Counted from the stretch's first letter, positions 7,985-15,013 are shown. The stretch is 15,199 bases of DNA from Dehalobacter sp. CP (GCA_009910795.1 VMEE01000066.1:1-15199); one strand, 5' to 3'. The notes: a model not told the origin generated them from the letters alone. Program-made: numbers and translations.

Positions 7985-8545
7985 TTACTCTTCGATTTCT
8001 TTCTCAAGCTGTGCATCAAGGAATGCAAGCATGGCTTCTGCTTGGAGCACTTGAGCCTGTGCCTGTGCCTCGGCAAGGGCCATGCGCTGCTGAAGCTCGA
8101 CCGCCTGCTGCTTGTAGGCATCCTTGAGGTTCTTGACCGGATAGGAGGCAAGAACCCATACGGTACCGTCGGGTGCGGTGTAGCGCTCTTCAAAGGTAAC
8201 GCCTCTGAGACCGATGTTGACCGTCTGGATACTCAGGTTCTGAAGGACTTCCAGCATCTGCTGCGTCTTCAGCACTTCTCCGGCTTCCTCGATGAAGGTC
8301 ACCAATGCGTTATCCACATTGGTGGAGGCCCATCGACCGATGGCATCCTTGGCTGCTGATTCGGCACGCAGCTGACTCAACTGAGGCGTAGATTGCTTTG
8401 CCGAGCCTACTTCGTAGTGCATGGTCCGAGTGCTCTTAGGGGTATGGGTCGTCCAGTACGGCGATCCATCAGGATTAATTTTGGGAGTGGCACAACTTGC
8501 AAGAAGCAATACGCCAAGCAGGATTACAACAACACTTCGTTTCAT
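7985..8545 (-). CDS. LPP20-like lipoprotein with Ala/Gln-rich helical tail
   Basis: Start ATG 8545 (MKRSVV) is chosen because AAGGA lies seven to eight bases upstream; the ATG at 8563 has no ribosome site. The 186-residue product has a lipoprotein signal ending LLASC, with C18 lipidated and Ala at +2, which by the Lol rule points to the outer membrane. Residues about 29-137 resemble the LPP20 family (named from a Helicobacter lipoprotein): a glycine turn (YEVGSA), an Ala-rich helix, and the closing strand GVTFEERYTAPDGTVWVLA. The last 45 residues (AEAQAQAQVLQAEA and around) form a charged Ala/Gln-rich helix, probably coiled coil. The closing strand is closely similar to that of the protein at 9321-9899, so the two are paralogues. 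Last gene of the lipoprotein operon. Confidence 0.85.
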   Translation of the reverse strand: MKRSVVVILLGVLLLASCATPKINPDGSPYWTTHTPKSTRTMHYEVGSAKQSTPQLSQLRAESAAKDAIGRWASTNVDNALVTFIEEAGEVLKTQQMLEVLQNLSIQTVNIGLRGVTFEERYTAPDGTVWVLASYPVKNLKDAYKQQAVELQQRMALAEAQAQAQVLQAEAMLAFLDAQLEKEIEE

Positions 8546-8555
8546 GGATACATCC

Positions 8556-9317
8556 TTATTCATAGCAGGAGGCCAAGCTCCAGTATGTCTGCGTTTCCTT
8601 GTCATAATAGCGGGCAAGGATGGTAAAACCGGACAAAAGACCCCGCTGGGCCTGATAGAGATCGCGTTGCATCACCTCATCATGGGTGCTGACCTTCTCC
8701 ACCGATAGTGCATGGTCGGTCTTCAAATCCAGTAAATTCTGGGCGGCGGCGAAGTCAGCCGCTTCCAATGAGTCATTGAGAAAGTAGTAGCGCTTTGCAG
8801 ACCCGATTCCAAATCGATACCCTTCAACCTTTGGGTAGGTTTTCAACCAAGTGGGTCTTCCTTGGTCATCATATATCGATTGATAGATGCGCTTCTGCTC
8901 CTTCTGCTCTGGATAGGCAACCAAAACCACTGCCCCTGCCTGTTCGTCAAACTGAACCGAGAGGACCTTGAGGGCCTCAATGGTCTGTGCCATGGCGGTA
9001 TCGTCAAAGTATGCGGCCTCATCCACAGCAAAGGAGGTAAGTCCAACGCTTGAGTGATAGGAGGTAACCAGACGACTGTCCAAGGCGATGGCTTGATTGA
9101 GATGGATGCTTTTTGCAGCAGAGAGGATGGCCTCTTCAACCATCCTCTCCTTTGTTGAGTAGGGACCTGAGATGCCTACATATACATTGCCCGGGTACTT
9201 GCTGACATCCAGCGAAGCAAGCACATCAGAACCCCCCTCCCGGCCAACCGTAGCACAGCTGCTGAAAGCCAGGAGTATGAGCAAAGAGAGCATTACATGG
9301 CCACTCTTAGCCGCCAA
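8556..9317 (-). CDS. Lipoprotein made of two LPP20-like modules
   Basis: The probable start is TTG 9317, three bases after the preceding stop and with AAGGGAG about 11 bases upstream; ATG 9293 is possible but would leave a signal peptide with no basic residue. From TTG it has 253 residues and a lipobox FSSC with C21 (Ala at +2). Two halves appear to repeat one fold: residues about 39-135 (YPGNVYVGISGPYS, an Ala-rich helix, GAVVLVAYP) and about 158-253 (YPKVEGYRFGIGSAK, an Ala-rich helix, TYWSLASC). Each half has the glycine turn, helix and final hydrophobic strand of LPP20-like proteins. This looks like an internal duplication that has diverged. Function unknown. Ten bases separate its stop from the next start. 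Confidence 0.78.
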   Translation of the reverse strand: MAAKSGHVMLSLLILLAFSSCATVGREGGSDVLASLDVSKYPGNVYVGISGPYSTKERMVEEAILSAAKSIHLNQAIALDSRLVTSYHSSVGLTSFAVDEAAYFDDTAMAQTIEALKVLSVQFDEQAGAVVLVAYPEQKEQKRIYQSIYDDQGRPTWLKTYPKVEGYRFGIGSAKRYYFLNDSLEAADFAAAQNLLDLKTDHALSVEKVSTHDEVMQRDLYQAQRGLLSGFTILARYYDKETQTYWSLASCYE

Positions 9318-9320
9318 AGC

Positions 9321-9899
9321 TTACATTGCTCCCTTGAGCAGGTTGGCGAACGCATCCTTCATTTTTGCATTTGCAGCAGCTGCTGCGTCGCTTTCAACGA
9401 AGGCCTCCGTTACAGCAGCCGGTTCAAAACTCTTCTCAATATTTGCCATCGGGATGGAACAGAGAACCCAGACAGCCCCTTCTGCATCAACCCAAATCTC
9501 TTCGGTGGTGACACCGCTGAGCGTGGCCTCGGCAACCTGCTGGCTGATTACTTCCATTGCATCGAGGGCCTGACGGTTGTCCCCGCTGCCTGCATCATTG
9601 ACATAGGTTACCACCACTTCCTTGACGGTGGTACTCACCCATGCAGCAATCTTGTTCTTCGCTTCAACGGTAGCACGCTTGATGGAATTCTGCTTGTCGC
9701 TCATCTTTCCATACCCGGTCTCAAAATGGACATCCTGGGTGGAAATGGTCTTGTACACCCACTCAGGCTGGGGGATGCCTTCAGCACCGATTATCACAGG
9801 ACGGGCGGGAGCCGGAGCATCCTGTACTTTGGTTGATGCACATCCGGTTAAGATAAGTGCCAGCAATACGAGTGCGATTACCGCATACTTTGTTTTCAT
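9321..9899 (-). CDS. LPP20-like lipoprotein
   Basis: Start ATG 9899 (MKTKYA) has GGAGG seven bases upstream, so the longer open frame to 9929 is not used. 192 residues; lipobox LTGC with C20 and Ala at +2. After a Pro-rich linker (about 25-45) the LPP20-like domain runs from PEWVYK to about residue 157: FETGYGK turn, Ala-rich helix ATVEAKNKIAAW, a helical middle, and the closing GVTTEEIWVDAEGAVWVL. A short Ala-rich helix ends the protein. Similarity to the product at 7985-8545 is visible by eye over the closing strand. Known LPP20 members are outer-membrane lipoproteins without an assigned enzyme activity. Third gene of the operon, 13 bases after the preceding stop. Confidence 0.87.
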   Translation of the reverse strand: MKTKYAVIALVLLALILTGCASTKVQDAPAPARPVIIGAEGIPQPEWVYKTISTQDVHFETGYGKMSDKQNSIKRATVEAKNKIAAWVSTTVKEVVVTYVNDAGSGDNRQALDAMEVISQQVAEATLSGVTTEEIWVDAEGAVWVLCSIPMANIEKSFEPAAVTEAFVESDAAAAANAKMKDAFANLLKGAM

Positions 9900-9912
9900 T
9901 GTGAAACCTCCA

Positions 9913-10938
9913 CTACGTTTCATCCCCAAGCGTTGTCAGCATGAGGCTAAAGAATTCTTCAACACCGTTTTTACCAGCCGACCGCAAGGCTTTTGCCACC
10001 GCATCGACCTGTGAGAGAGCTGCTTCCCGCTCGCTTTTTTCGTAGGAAAGATAGGTCTCGGAGCCACGCTTGAACTGAACAGCAAGCGTGTATCTGGCAT
10101 ATCGATACGGGCTGTCAGCCATCTCAAGGGGCTCTACAGTATACACAACCGTGAGGACCGGACCCTGTCCTTGATCGGAAATCCTGAATCCAAAATCTTG
10201 CAGTCCCTTCTCGAAGGCCGCCTGCAATACTGGAGTGCTGAGGCTGTCAGAGGAGACTTCCACCTTGACCTGTATTCGCTCTGCGAGGGCTGCAAGCTCG
10301 CGCTCATAGCCGAGCAGTACCTGCTTCTGAGGCTGACGAAGCAGCACTTGCAACTGGTCATACAGCGATTGCTGCTCGCGGGCAAGACTCTTGGCCTGCA
10401 ACAACAGTAAATAAGAACGTACGTCATCCGAGGCGAGAGCACTCTTCGTCCGCGCTTGCGCCAACGAGGTCGAAAGATCTGCTATACGGTTCTGATAGAG
10501 ATCTGCAGTGCGCTTTCGATGCAAGGCTACCCGGGCATACACCCTTCCCAGTGCGTCGGTATAGGTGCCGACGACCTCCGCTCCGATGATTTGCTCCGTC
10601 CGGGAGGCGACAGACCCGATCTCCAACATATCCGAAGATTCTGCGAAGGTGACATTTCCTGCAACATCGGTCTCCCTGCTGGAAAGACTGGTCACCTCGG
10701 TGACCGAACGAACCTGGGCGTTGAAAATCTGGGACAATGAGGAGAGCGCCGATTCGACGGCCCGTTCCCTGGTCGAACCTGAACCGACCGCACACAGGTA
10801 TGTCTCTTCATTATACTTTCCGTCATATGCACGATCCAACCACATCGGAGCACCAGAACGGGAGCCATCCAGCTGTGTACAGGAGACGAGCATCAGGAAA
10901 ACCAAGACCGGGAGTGCGAATCTGCCAAGTTTGGTCAT
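9913..10938 (-). CDS. Long LPP20-like lipoprotein with extra C-terminal domain
   Basis: 341 residues from an ATG with AGGAGG five bases upstream. Lipobox LVSC gives C20 with Thr at +2. Residues about 32-148 resemble LPP20: PMWLDRAYDG, CAVGSGSTRERAVESAL (glycine turn and Ala-rich helix) and GTYTDALGRVYARVAL as closing strand. A mostly helical stretch rich in Gln, Leu and Ala (about 150-230) may form a coiled coil. The last 110 residues form a separate domain with strands such as PVLTVVYTVEPL and YTLAVQF and an Ala-rich end helix; I do not recognise it. It follows the LpoB homologue by eight bases and precedes the next gene by 13, so it is a core member of the operon. Confidence 0.87.
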   Translation of the reverse strand: MTKLGRFALPVLVFLMLVSCTQLDGSRSGAPMWLDRAYDGKYNEETYLCAVGSGSTRERAVESALSSLSQIFNAQVRSVTEVTSLSSRETDVAGNVTFAESSDMLEIGSVASRTEQIIGAEVVGTYTDALGRVYARVALHRKRTADLYQNRIADLSTSLAQARTKSALASDDVRSYLLLLQAKSLAREQQSLYDQLQVLLRQPQKQVLLGYERELAALAERIQVKVEVSSDSLSTPVLQAAFEKGLQDFGFRISDQGQGPVLTVVYTVEPLEMADSPYRYARYTLAVQFKRGSETYLSYEKSEREAALSQVDAVAKALRSAGKNGVEEFFSLMLTTLGDET

Positions 10939-10946
10939 CGGGCCTC

Positions 10947-11558
10947 CTAGAACTTGTACTTGCTCTGTTTAATGAGCTTCTTAATGGTCTCTTCACCAAC
11001 CCAGACCTTGCGGTTGGTTTCGATGTCGATCAACTCGGCAGAGACATAGTAGGTCCGGACTGTTTGGTTCCCACTCTGGTCGAGATTGGTTCGAACCGCT
11101 CCCTGCAACAAGTAATCGGCACCAATTTCCTTACCCAGGGCCTTGGCGGTCTCTTCGCTTGCGAAGTACTGCTGCTCTTCCCGTTCATCGCGTACAGAGG
11201 CACGGAAGGACTGGTCGGCGACCATGTCGACTTTACCGGAATTGATCAACGACATCTCATAACGGTTCGCAATAATGGATGTATCGCTGTGCTCACTGCT
11301 GCGATTGAGGAAGGTGCCGACGATGACCACCGGATTCTTTCCTGGATGCTTCATCCGGAACTGCGTTATCCACGGTGAGGAGAAACTCGACTCGACCAAG
11401 GCTTCAGAGACAATACGGATATCGGTATCGTTCCAGTTCCCGCTCAAATCGATGTCGGCATCAGCGCTGAGCCGGTTCACCGAAACGCCCGATTGGCAGG
11501 AGAGAAGCAACATCATAATAATAAAAAGGAGCAGGCTCCCATACAAGGTTCGTTTCAT
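10947..11558 (-). CDS. lpoB: LpoB-like lipoprotein (penicillin-binding-protein activator family)
   Basis: Start ATG 11558 (MKRTLY) has AAGGAGA seven bases upstream; the open frame continues to 11765 but through the promoter. 203 residues with lipobox LLSC, C21 and Gln at +2. The mature part follows the LpoB family closely: IDLSGNWNDTD, VVIVGTFLNRSSEH, NSGKVDMVAD, REEQQYF, LGKEIGADYLLQGAV, ELIDIETNRKVW and KKLIK at the C-terminus. In enterobacteria LpoB is an outer-membrane lipoprotein that reaches through the peptidoglycan to activate PBP1b; it has a long disordered linker, which is nearly absent here, so the reach and perhaps the partner differ. First gene of a five-lipoprotein operon and divergent from a COG3014-like gene. 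Family assignment is strong, functional equivalence to E. coli LpoB is not. Confidence 0.87.
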   Translation of the reverse strand: MKRTLYGSLLLFIIMMLLLSCQSGVSVNRLSADADIDLSGNWNDTDIRIVSEALVESSFSSPWITQFRMKHPGKNPVVIVGTFLNRSSEHSDTSIIANRYEMSLINSGKVDMVADQSFRASVRDEREEQQYFASEETAKALGKEIGADYLLQGAVRTNLDQSGNQTVRTYYVSAELIDIETNRKVWVGEETIKKLIKQSKYKF

Positions 11559-11607
11559 TTCAGGCTCTCCTTGTTCCAAAACCCATAAAGGGCGTGTTTC
11601 GTTACAA

Positions 11608-11636
11608 AGTGTACCAGATAAGCGGCCTATTGTGTA
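11608..11636 (-). promoter_or_regulatory. Promoter of the lipoprotein operon
   Basis: On the minus strand TACACA (11636-11631), a 17-base spacer, then TACACT (11613-11608) preceded by TGG (extended -10). Transcription would start near 11601, about 43 bases before the LpoB-like start. Confidence 0.6.
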
Positions 11637-11688
11637 GAATAAAAGAGGTTTAAACATACAAATACCCCATTTCTTGAGTACTGTCTTG

Positions 11689-11717
11689 TTGCGTGCATGA
11701 GGCAGGAATGCTACATT
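11689..11717 (+). promoter_or_regulatory. Promoter of the COG3014-like lipoprotein gene
   Basis: TTGCGT (11689-11694), a 17-base spacer, then TACATT (11712-11717) preceded by TGC (extended -10). Start of transcription near 11724, which excludes the upstream ATG at 11697 and fits ATG 11748. The divergent lipoprotein-operon promoter lies 50-80 bases to the left. Confidence 0.55.
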
Positions 11718-11747
11718 GTTGCCATGGCGAAGGGAACAAACCAAGGT

Positions 11748-13076
11748 ATGAGAACTACACACCACATGATTTTTACGACCCGTTTGCTCTGCCTGCTGCT
11801 GCTCTGTCCAACCTTGTTCCTTGGATGTTCATCCTATGTTGATCTCTCCAGCTCCCAAATGCATATCATGCAAGGGCACTATGACAAAGCCTACCAAAAT
11901 CTTCAGATGCAGGCCCCCAGTCTGCTGAAAGCCCAGGGACCGATCATCGTCAACTACGATTTAGGCATGCTCGCCCGTCTGAATAAAAACTACCAGGAGT
12001 CGAACAACCTGCTCTCCGAATCGGAACGGCTTATCCGTGAAGCCTATACCCAGAGCATCACAGCCAATATCGCCTCCTTCATCGTCAACGACAACACCAA
12101 GGCCTATCAAGGTGAGGAGTATGAAGATATCTACCTGAACCTGTTCAAGGCTTTGAATTTCCTTGCTCTCGGCCAGGAAGAGTCCGCCTTGGTTGAACTC
12201 AACCGCAGCATGGAGAAGCAGGCGTTGCTGAAGCAGAAATACGAACAGTACAGAAAACAGGTTCGTGACTATGCCTCGCAGCAAGGCTTGGGGGGTGTCA
12301 ATACAGAAACCTTTGCAGCCTCCTTCTCAACAAGCGCACTCACCAACTACCTGGCCTCTCTTGTTGCTCAGTCATTAGGTGAGAGTTCAACGGCATATTA
12401 CGCCAAGGAGCAAGTAAAGCATGCCTTCGCCTCCCAACCGCAGTTGTACCGCTTCTCCCTTCCCTCTTCGGTCGAGCAAAGCGATCCTCAAAAGGGTAAG
12501 GCACGGCTGCATCTCCTCTCATTCAGCGGACAGGCTCCGCAAAAACAGGAGCGGTGGGAGTACTTCTCTGTCAGCCCGACCAATCATGCCAAAATCGCCT
12601 ACCCTGTTCTGGTGGGACGATACTCCAACGTGCAGAGCATAAGGGTCAAGGCAACGGGACAGGAAGAGACCGTCCTGCAAAAGATTGAATCCATCAGTGA
12701 TGTTGCGATCGATACCTTCCGATCGAAGAGTGAATTGGCCAAGACCAAGGCAGTCTTGCGTGCCATGGCCAAAGCGGTGGGTATCGCCATCTATGATTCT
12801 GTTGCTCAACAGGATGAAAAGGTAACAGCCGCCGAGGAGCTGTTGGGCTTGATCTTCCGTGTCGCCCAAGATGTCTCTGAGCGTGCTGATGTACGTTCCA
12901 CTCATTTCCTGCCTTCAGAGGCATGGGTAGGTTCCATCGACCTGGATCCTGGTGTCTATGACCTGGAGTTCTCCTTCCTCAATGCATCCGGACGGGTATT
13001 GCACACCATGACCCTTCCCAACCAAGAAGTGAAGCTGAATGCCTTGAACCTGTGTGAAACCTATTACGCCCCATAA
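11748..13076 (+). CDS. COG3014-like lipoprotein with TPR-like helical region
   Basis: Start ATG 11748 is chosen from the promoter position and from AGGGA 12 bases upstream; ATG 11766 is the alternative. From 11748 it has 442 residues, with a signal peptide ending LFLGC (C27, Ser at +2). Residues about 35-190 are helical repeats of TPR type (GHYDKAYQNLQ, NYDLGMLARLNKNYQESNNLL, LNLFKALNFLALGQEESALVEL), a scaffold for protein contacts. The second half has a strand-rich region with an Ala-rich helix (AVLRAMAKAVGIAIYD) and a closing domain DLDPGVYDLEFSFL, a pattern I associate with COG3014, an uncharacterised lipoprotein family that I recall next to lpoB-like and LPP20 genes in some Proteobacteria. 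Divergent partner of the five-gene lipoprotein operon. No catalytic motif. Confidence 0.83.
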   Translation: MRTTHHMIFTTRLLCLLLLCPTLFLGCSSYVDLSSSQMHIMQGHYDKAYQNLQMQAPSLLKAQGPIIVNYDLGMLARLNKNYQESNNLLSESERLIREAYTQSITANIASFIVNDNTKAYQGEEYEDIYLNLFKALNFLALGQEESALVELNRSMEKQALLKQKYEQYRKQVRDYASQQGLGGVNTETFAASFSTSALTNYLASLVAQSLGESSTAYYAKEQVKHAFASQPQLYRFSLPSSVEQSDPQKGKARLHLLSFSGQAPQKQERWEYFSVSPTNHAKIAYPVLVGRYSNVQSIRVKATGQEETVLQKIESISDVAIDTFRSKSELAKTKAVLRAMAKAVGIAIYDSVAQQDEKVTAAEELLGLIFRVAQDVSERADVRSTHFLPSEAWVGSIDLDPGVYDLEFSFLNASGRVLHTMTLPNQEVKLNALNLCETYYAP

Positions 13077-13103
13077 AAAATCCTCCCAATCGCTTGGGAG
13101 GAT
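13075..13103 (-). terminator. Terminator for leftward transcripts, overlapping the COG3014-like stop codon
   Basis: Perfect 10-base-pair stem (13080-13089 with 13094-13103, TCCTCCCAA side) with loop TCGC. The T-run is on the minus strand (six A on the plus strand at 13075-13080), so it terminates the small-gene transcript coming from the right. On the plus strand no T-run follows the hairpin, so it is at best a weak terminator for the lipoprotein gene. Confidence 0.85.
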
Positions 13104-13123
13104 GCATGTGTATTTGACTGCAG

Positions 13124-13291
13124 TCAGGAATCTTCCCCCCTATCAGCCTCGAACACCTCATCTTTTTCTATTGTTTTGGTTTTAGGCTTCCTGCCCCCCT
13201 CCGTGAAAACCTCTTTTCCATCAGAATCCCACGCCGGGTCGCTTTCCCAATCCTTGGGCCTTCTAATCGTTTCTCGTGTGTTCTTTCTCAT
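13124..13291 (-). CDS. Small, highly charged protein of 55 residues, unknown
   Basis: ATG 13291 to TGA 13124, with AAGGAG nine bases before the start. The product is almost wholly hydrophilic: it begins MRKNTRETIRRPKDW, carries two related short segments (WESD and WDSD), a basic stretch GGRKPKTKT and an acidic end. No signal peptide, helix, Cys or His is present, so it should be cytoplasmic and perhaps partly unfolded or nucleic-acid- or protein-binding. A terminator follows 20 bases after the stop, and the hydrolase gene ends 72 bases upstream, so it may be the last gene of that unit. I do not recognise the family. The ribosome site, complete frame and terminator make it likely real. Confidence 0.65.
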   Translation of the reverse strand: MRKNTRETIRRPKDWESDPAWDSDGKEVFTEGGRKPKTKTIEKDEVFEADRGEDS

Positions 13292-13363
13292 AATCCATCG
13301 CTCCTTACAAGATGAAATCGGGCTTTGCCCTGAAAGAAAACAATGCTTTCTTATACAATCGTA

Positions 13364-14269
13364 TCACAACTGCCAATCGTCAAGCCTTGCGCCCTGATAT
13401 TTACCGTCCAGAAATTGGGTGATCAGGGTAAATACCAGCTCTTTCTCCCTTTCCATCAGCACCTCATGCCGCATCGCTGGGAATACTTTCATGAAGATCC
13501 GAGTATACCCTATCCGCTTCAGCGAGGCTTGGGTATCGGCCAAGCCTTTTGCAAAACCCGGAACAGGATCTTCAGAGCCCGATATACAGAGAATCGGCAG
13601 TGATGGATGCTTGATCGGGCGATTTGGATACGTATGCAATGCATTCACCGAGTTAAAAATGGTATGTATGGCCGCCAGCTGATAGCGAAAGTTCTTCCGA
13701 TACGGATCAATTCTTCGCTCTTCGATGACGGACGGGTCCGAACAAACCCACTTCAAGGAGGCGCTGGTAGTAAGTTTGCCTGAGATGAAGCCATAGCCGT
13801 GTGGAGAGAGAAACAGCATCAGCAATTTGACAAAGGCCATCCCGATCCTGATTCCCAGCACGTAACACGGAGAACCGGTCATCACCAAGGAAGCGATATG
13901 CTCATCATGGGAATGCAGATAGAGACGGGCGATGTTTGAACCAAACGAGTGTGCCAGCAGATGAATGGGTTGTCCAAAAAACTCTTGTTTGAGGAATCGG
14001 GTTATATACCACTGGTCCTCGACCAATACTTCTATAGACGGCATGAAACCTCGCACAAAACGCGCATCGATGGAATCCCCGTGTCCTCTTTGATCACTGA
14101 CCAGTACACTGAATCCATGCCTTTGCAAATAGGTTGCAAAGACATGGTAGCGGCCCTTGTACTCTGCAGCCCCGTGGATGATTTGCACTACAGCCTTGCT
14201 TGGTTCAGCCCTATAGAGGTTGCAGGAAATAAAGAACTTGTCGAATGATGGAATCAGGACACTTTCCAC
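13364..14269 (-). CDS. Alpha/beta hydrolase, monoacylglycerol-lipase / lysophospholipase type
   Basis: The open frame reaches ATG 14398, but that part overlaps the Nudix gene. GTG 14269, with AGAGAGG five bases upstream, gives a 301-residue protein that begins just before the family's first strand and fits its usual length. Typical motifs: HGAAEYKGRY (oxyanion loop and lid of the HGxGEHSxRY type), SDQRGHGDS, nucleophile S108 in AHSFGS, acid D234 in SGSEDPV and base H268 in MRHEV. The first Gly of GxSxG is Ala here. The family cleaves monoglycerides, lysophospholipids or similar esters; substrate cannot be read from sequence. No signal peptide. Fifty-five bases separate it from the Nudix gene, which probably shares its transcript. 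Confidence 0.87.
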   Translation of the reverse strand: MESVLIPSFDKFFISCNLYRAEPSKAVVQIIHGAAEYKGRYHVFATYLQRHGFSVLVSDQRGHGDSIDARFVRGFMPSIEVLVEDQWYITRFLKQEFFGQPIHLLAHSFGSNIARLYLHSHDEHIASLVMTGSPCYVLGIRIGMAFVKLLMLFLSPHGYGFISGKLTTSASLKWVCSDPSVIEERRIDPYRKNFRYQLAAIHTIFNSVNALHTYPNRPIKHPSLPILCISGSEDPVPGFAKGLADTQASLKRIGYTRIFMKVFPAMRHEVLMEREKELVFTLITQFLDGKYQGARLDDWQL

Positions 14270-14324
14270 AAAACCCTCTCTTGACTTCAGTATCGCTGGA
14301 GAACCGGCAGGAATCAAGGGCAGT

Positions 14325-14717
14325 TCAACGGAGCAGTTTTTCCACCTCACGGGCAACCGGTATATCCGCCTCCGCCCAATCAAGCGTGAGAAGATCATCC
14401 TTGCCGATCCAGCACGAGGCTATGTGTTCCGACAGCTCAAGATCTCCGTAAATCCGTCTACAAAGATAGGCATGCATCGTCAGAAAAAATGTCGGATATT
14501 GGTGCTCGACGGTGATTAAATGACGTACAACCTCGATCTGTGTCTTCAACTCCTCCTCGATCTCCCTGACGATGGCAACTGTACCATCCTCTCCCTCCTC
14601 CAGCTTTCCCCCAGGGAACTCCCAACGACCGGCAAGCGGACCACTATGGCCGCGTTGTGCGGCAAAGACTGCATTATCTTCAAGCAGAACCGCTGCAGCT
14701 ACTTCGATGTGTTTCAT
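14325..14717 (-). CDS. MutT-type Nudix hydrolase
   Basis: 130 residues. WEFPGGKLEEGE leads into the Nudix box: G37, E43, R51-E52, E55-E56, with the usual late Gly replaced by Lys58, as in a number of MutT-like (d)NTP pyrophosphohydrolases. An AAQRGHSGPLAG stretch before the box and a closing WIGKDDLLTLDWAEADIPVA also match MutT of the 8-oxo-dGTP/CTP type. It would hydrolyse oxidised or non-canonical nucleoside triphosphates to monophosphate and pyrophosphate, using Mg bound by the box glutamates. There is no ribosome site upstream; a promoter six bases before the ATG suggests a leaderless mRNA. Likely first gene of a unit with the alpha/beta hydrolase. Confidence 0.9.
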   Translation of the reverse strand: MKHIEVAAAVLLEDNAVFAAQRGHSGPLAGRWEFPGGKLEEGEDGTVAIVREIEEELKTQIEVVRHLITVEHQYPTFFLTMHAYLCRRIYGDLELSEHIASCWIGKDDLLTLDWAEADIPVAREVEKLLR

Positions 14718-14723
14718 ACAGTG

Positions 14724-14752
14724 ATGGTATCATTTCAAGCAAAGGGTTTCCA
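14724..14752 (-). promoter_or_regulatory. Promoter of the Nudix gene, leaderless
   Basis: On the minus strand TGGAAA (14752-14747), a 17-base spacer, then TACCAT (14729-14724) preceded by TGA (extended -10). Only six bases separate the -10 box from the ATG at 14717, so transcription would begin at or beside the start codon. Confidence 0.5.
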
Positions 14753-14853
14753 GCAGGATAAAGTCTTTACCCCCTGTACTGTTTTCGGCACATATTACCG
14801 CACTTTTCTCTTACATATTTGCAAAAAATGTTTAAAGAGGCGGAGGGCCTTCA
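14753..14853. other. Gene-free stretch between divergent promoters
   Basis: Part of the 326-base space between the Nudix and RRM genes. Apart from the two promoters I see AT-rich sequence around 14797-14835 and a purine-rich G-block at 14836-14848, but no hairpin terminator, repeat or small gene with a ribosome site. Confidence 0.5.
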
Positions 14854-14882
14854 TTGACAAGAGTATTTGGGCATGCTACCGT
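14854..14882 (+). promoter_or_regulatory. Promoter of the RRM gene
   Basis: Perfect TTGACA (14854-14859), a 17-base spacer, then TACCGT (14877-14882) preceded by TGC (extended -10). Transcription would begin near 14889, giving an untranslated leader of about 155 bases. Confidence 0.6.
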
Positions 14883-15013
14883 ACAGTTGCTTTGGTTTTT
14901 GCGTTGCAGCTAGTCCCTTATCCTATCTTTGTATGTATGCGTTCTTCACTGAATCCACTAGCAGACAGGTTAAACGTTCGAGACTGCGCCAAAAAGAGCA
15001 AATACTCTATTGT

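Noticed and set aside
7985..8110. Ala/Gln-rich repetitive coding segment as a DNA repeat
   Set aside because: It is ordinary coding for a helical tail; codons vary and no exact tandem unit is present.
11559..11765. Longer N-terminus of the LpoB-like protein
   Set aside because: It passes through the promoters and would precede a perfect lipoprotein signal peptide with its own ribosome site.
13320..13330. Hairpin GGGCTTTGCCC after the alpha/beta hydrolase
   Set aside because: Four-base-pair stem without a good T-run on either strand; too weak to call a terminator.
14270..14398. Longer N-terminus of the alpha/beta hydrolase
   Set aside because: It would overlap the Nudix gene by about 74 bases and adds residues not seen in the family.
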